DNA from: Flavobacterium subsaxonicum WB 4.1-42 = DSM 21790
GTDB taxonomy: Bacteria; Bacteroidota; Bacteroidia; Flavobacteriales; Flavobacteriaceae
NCBI RefSeq assembly: GCF_000422725.1
Contig: NZ_KE383912.1
Span: 1-64,000 of the forward strand
Reading direction: 5' to 3'
DNA: 64,000 nucleotides
In this document: positions 61,762-64,000 of the stretch, piece by piece
Position numbering within the stretch: position 1 is the first letter of the stretch
How the letters are laid out: each line of letters opens with the position of its first letter
Translations under genes and position numbers: made by a program
The notes under the pieces: model-generated
Database searches by the model: none
Seen by the model: the letters and a program-made list of their open reading frames with translations, nothing else
Told to the model about the DNA's origin: nothing

Positions 61762-62787
61762 ATGAGAAGAAAGTTATTGTTGCTGGCATTGTTTGTATTT
61801 GCCGGCATGTTTGCCCAGAAAAAAACATTTACCAACCCCCTGCTGCCTTCGGGCGCAGACCCGTATAGTACCTACCATAACGGTTATTACTATTACACGC
61901 ACACCCTTGGCGATAAGCTGATACTTTGGAAGACCAAAAATTTAGCCGACCTTAAAAATGCTGAAAGCAAGGTAATATGGACACCCCCCGCCGGTACCGA
62001 ATATTCTAAGGAGATCTGGGCGCCGGAGTTTCATATCATCAACAATAAATGGTATGTGTATTTTGCTGCCGATGGTGGCAGCAACAACCAGCACCGCATG
62101 TATGTGCTCGAAAACAAATCAGAAGACCCGTTTAAGGGCAGCTGGGAGTTTAAGGGCAAAATTGCCGCCGCACCAGACAGGTGGGCTATAGATGGTAACG
62201 TGTTTACCTACAACAACCAGTTGTACATGATTTGGAGCGGCTGGGAGGGCACCACCAACGGGCAGCAAAACATTTACATTGCCAAAATGGCCAACCCCTG
62301 GACACTGGGCAGCCAGCGCGTTGTAATATCGCAGCCTACCTACAACTGGGAAAAACAGGGCGACCTGGACGACCCCGTTAACCCACCCCATGTAAACGTA
62401 AACGAGGGCCCGCAGTTTTTGCAGCACGGCAAAGATGTTTTTATAGTGTTCTCGTCGAGCGGGTGCTGGACCGATTTTTACAGCTTAGGATTACTACAGC
62501 TTACCGGCCCCGATTTACTAAACCCGCAAAACTGGAAAAAGCACCCCGACCCTATTTTTGTAAAAAGCGAGGCCAATGGCGTATACGCGCCGGGGCATAA
62601 CTCGTTTTTTAAATCGCCCGACGGTAAAGAAGACTGGATATTATTCCACGCCAACGATAACCCCGGCGAGGGCTGCGGCAATAAACGATCGCCCAGGATG
62701 CAAAAAATAGAGTGGAATAAAGACGGTACACCTAACCTTAAAATTCCGGTTTCCAACAAAGAAGTTTTACCAATACCAACTGAATAA
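61762..62787 (+). CDS. GH43 glycoside hydrolase (arabinosidase or xylosidase type)
   Basis: A signal peptide ending at MFAQ precedes a typical GH43 propeller. Asp33 in LPSGADPY is the general base, Asp144 in AIDGNVF the orienting acid, and Glu215 in NVNEGPQF the general acid. Additional marks are IWAPEFHIINNKWYVYF, LYMIWSGWEG and a late His (APGHNSFF). GH43 enzymes cut alpha-L-arabinofuranosides or beta-xylosides. The start lies 7 bases after the preceding gene, so both are translated from one mRNA. Confidence 0.9.
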   Translation: MRRKLLLLALFVFAGMFAQKKTFTNPLLPSGADPYSTYHNGYYYYTHTLGDKLILWKTKNLADLKNAESKVIWTPPAGTEYSKEIWAPEFHIINNKWYVYFAADGGSNNQHRMYVLENKSEDPFKGSWEFKGKIAAAPDRWAIDGNVFTYNNQLYMIWSGWEGTTNGQQNIYIAKMANPWTLGSQRVVISQPTYNWEKQGDLDDPVNPPHVNVNEGPQFLQHGKDVFIVFSSSGCWTDFYSLGLLQLTGPDLLNPQNWKKHPDPIFVKSEANGVYAPGHNSFFKSPDGKEDWILFHANDNPGEGCGNKRSPRMQKIEWNKDGTPNLKIPVSNKEVLPIPTE

Positions 62788-62799
62788 ATACAACAAAAA

Positions 62800-63849
62800 A
62801 TGAAGAAAATTTTAATTTTAATTGCCTGTTTTGCAAGTTTAACCTTAGCGGCACAAGGCCAACGATGGAGTACAGAAAAAGCCGATAAATGGTATGCCGA
62901 ACACAAGTGGATGACCGGCGCCAACTTTATACCAAGCACCGCCATAAACCAGCTGGAAATGTGGCAGGAAGCTACCTTCGACCCTCAGACTATTGATCGC
63001 GAGCTGGGTTATGCCCAAGGCATTGGTTTTAATACCATGCGTGTGTTTTTGCATAGCCTTGCCTATAAAGCCGACCCTAAAGGTTTTAAAAAGCGAATAG
63101 ATAAATACCTCGAAATTGCCAACAAACGCGGCATACTAACCATGTTTGTATTTTTTGATGATTGCTGGAGCCCAACATCGGCCATTGGCAGGCAGCCGGA
63201 ACCAAAAACAGGCATCCATAATTCGGGCTGGCTGCAAGACCCGGGGTTTCCGGCATCTGAACAAAGGGCCGATGATAAAGAACTACAGGCTTATGTAAAA
63301 GATATTTTAACCACGTTTGGCAAAGATAAAAGGATATTGCTGTGGGACTTATACAACGAGCCCGGTAACAGCAATAAGGGCGACAAGAGCCTTGCTCTTT
63401 TAAAAAATGTATTTAAATGGGCACGCGAGGCCAACCCTGAGCAGCCAATATCTGTAGGACTTTGGAAATGGGATTTTGTAGCGCTTAATACCATACAGGC
63501 ACAAAATTCTGATGTTATTACCTACCATTTTTATGAGGCTGTGGCCGATCATCAGCGTGTTATAGAGCTGCTTAAAACGCACGACAGGCCCATGATATGT
63601 ACCGAATATATGGCACGTACCAAAAACAATATCTTTTCTAACAACATGACGCTGCTTAAAAAAGAGAACATAGGCGCTATAAACTGGGGGCTTGTGGCCG
63701 GCAAAACCAACACTATTTATGCCTGGGATACCCCTATGGCCACCGGAGAAGAGCCGGACACCTGGTTTCATGACATTTTTAGGAAAGACGGCACACCATA
63801 CCGCCAGGATGAGGTTAACCTTATCAAAAAACTAAACGGGGTAAAATAA
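62800..63849 (+). CDS. Cellulase-superfamily (GH5-like) glycosidase
   Basis: The 349-residue protein has a signal peptide (MKKILILIACFASLTLAAQ) and a TIM-barrel of the GH clan A type. Strand ends visible are GANFIPSTAINQLEMW, GFNTMRVFLHSLAY, LTMFVFFDDCW, the acid motif LYNEPGN with Glu187, and the nucleophile motif CTEYMA with Glu269. Related proteins are often annotated as 1,4-beta-xylanases or GH5 without assigned activity. It starts 12 bases after the GH43 gene, so it belongs to the same operon. It lacks a carbohydrate-binding module. Confidence 0.8.
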   Translation: MKKILILIACFASLTLAAQGQRWSTEKADKWYAEHKWMTGANFIPSTAINQLEMWQEATFDPQTIDRELGYAQGIGFNTMRVFLHSLAYKADPKGFKKRIDKYLEIANKRGILTMFVFFDDCWSPTSAIGRQPEPKTGIHNSGWLQDPGFPASEQRADDKELQAYVKDILTTFGKDKRILLWDLYNEPGNSNKGDKSLALLKNVFKWAREANPEQPISVGLWKWDFVALNTIQAQNSDVITYHFYEAVADHQRVIELLKTHDRPMICTEYMARTKNNIFSNNMTLLKKENIGAINWGLVAGKTNTIYAWDTPMATGEEPDTWFHDIFRKDGTPYRQDEVNLIKKLNGVK

Positions 63850-63851
63850 GT

Positions 63852-64000
63852 ATGAAAGTATATAAAATCGCAGCTGTGTATGCTTTGTCGTTCCTGTTTT
63901 TGGCTTCGTGCCAAAATACTAAGAAAGAAGAGCAGCCCGGCAAAGAAACCGCTATGGATACCAACCTTGACACCCATCTTAAAAAACAAGATTTTGATAC
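63852..64000 (+). CDS. Lipoprotein, cut by window end (possibly aldose 1-epimerase)
   Basis: The frame begins at ATG 63852, two bases after the GH5-like stop, and runs off the window after about 49 residues. A lipobox is clear (FLASC, then QNTKKEE). The next residues (AMDTNLDTHLKKQDFDT) have the KxDFDT look of the segment that precedes the epimerase domain in Bacteroidota GalM lipoproteins, and epimerases are common at the end of such loci. That identification is a guess from context. Confidence 0.6.
   Translation, partial: MKVYKIAAVYALSFLFLASCQNTKKEEQPGKETAMDTNLDTHLKKQDFD

Overview
The window is chromosomal DNA from a member of the Bacteroidota, almost certainly a Flavobacteriaceae (Flavobacterium-like) bacterium. 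Several independent signs agree: promoters of the TTG / TAnnTTTG type, a type IX secretion C-terminal sorting domain, SusC/SusD outer-membrane pairs with a hybrid two-component regulator, many small SPII lipoproteins and Flavobacterium-style DUF families. Housekeeping anchors are uvrB, sucC, lysA, dnaK, pheT, gyrA and clpC.

Layout. 0-0.3 kb: C-terminal end of an IS110-type transposase, cut by the window edge. 0.6-8.4 kb: uvrB, small uncharacterised proteins, a GAF histidine kinase, a TPM-domain protein, membrane proteins and a thioredoxin-like protein. 8.5-12.4 kb: two paralogous esterases flanking a RelE/ParE-type toxin-antitoxin pair and a TerB-like protein, then DUF1456 and DUF4269 genes. 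12.5-15.8 kb: a trehalose-6-phosphate synthase/phosphatase fusion and a secreted esterase. 15.8-19.7 kb: a large repeat array, sucC and four small lipocalin-like lipoproteins. 19.9-24.3 kb: lysA, a GH5-like lipoprotein, a gene broken by a stop codon and a T9SS cargo protein.

24.55-32.5 kb is an AT-rich integrated element of about 8 kb. It carries a tyrosine integrase and excisionase-like proteins, and it is bounded by near-identical 18-bp copies of the 3' end of dnaK. Its cargo includes an uncharacterised three-gene operon (cytidine-deaminase-like protein, unknown partner, HEPN-like protein), a DUF2726 nuclease-like gene and a further two-gene operon. This is the most likely place for an undescribed, possibly defensive, system.

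32.5-51.7 kb returns to core genome: dnaK, a PAS histidine kinase with its single-domain response regulator, a GH114-like lipoprotein, an M14 peptidase, pheT, a TPR protein with gyrA, and clpC. 51.7-64 kb is a polysaccharide utilisation locus: a hybrid two-component sensor/regulator diverges from susC, susD, two GH43-like enzymes, a GH5-like enzyme and a lipoprotein cut by the window end. The likely substrate is an arabinose-containing plant polysaccharide (inference). All names rest on motif recognition by eye; no database search was run.
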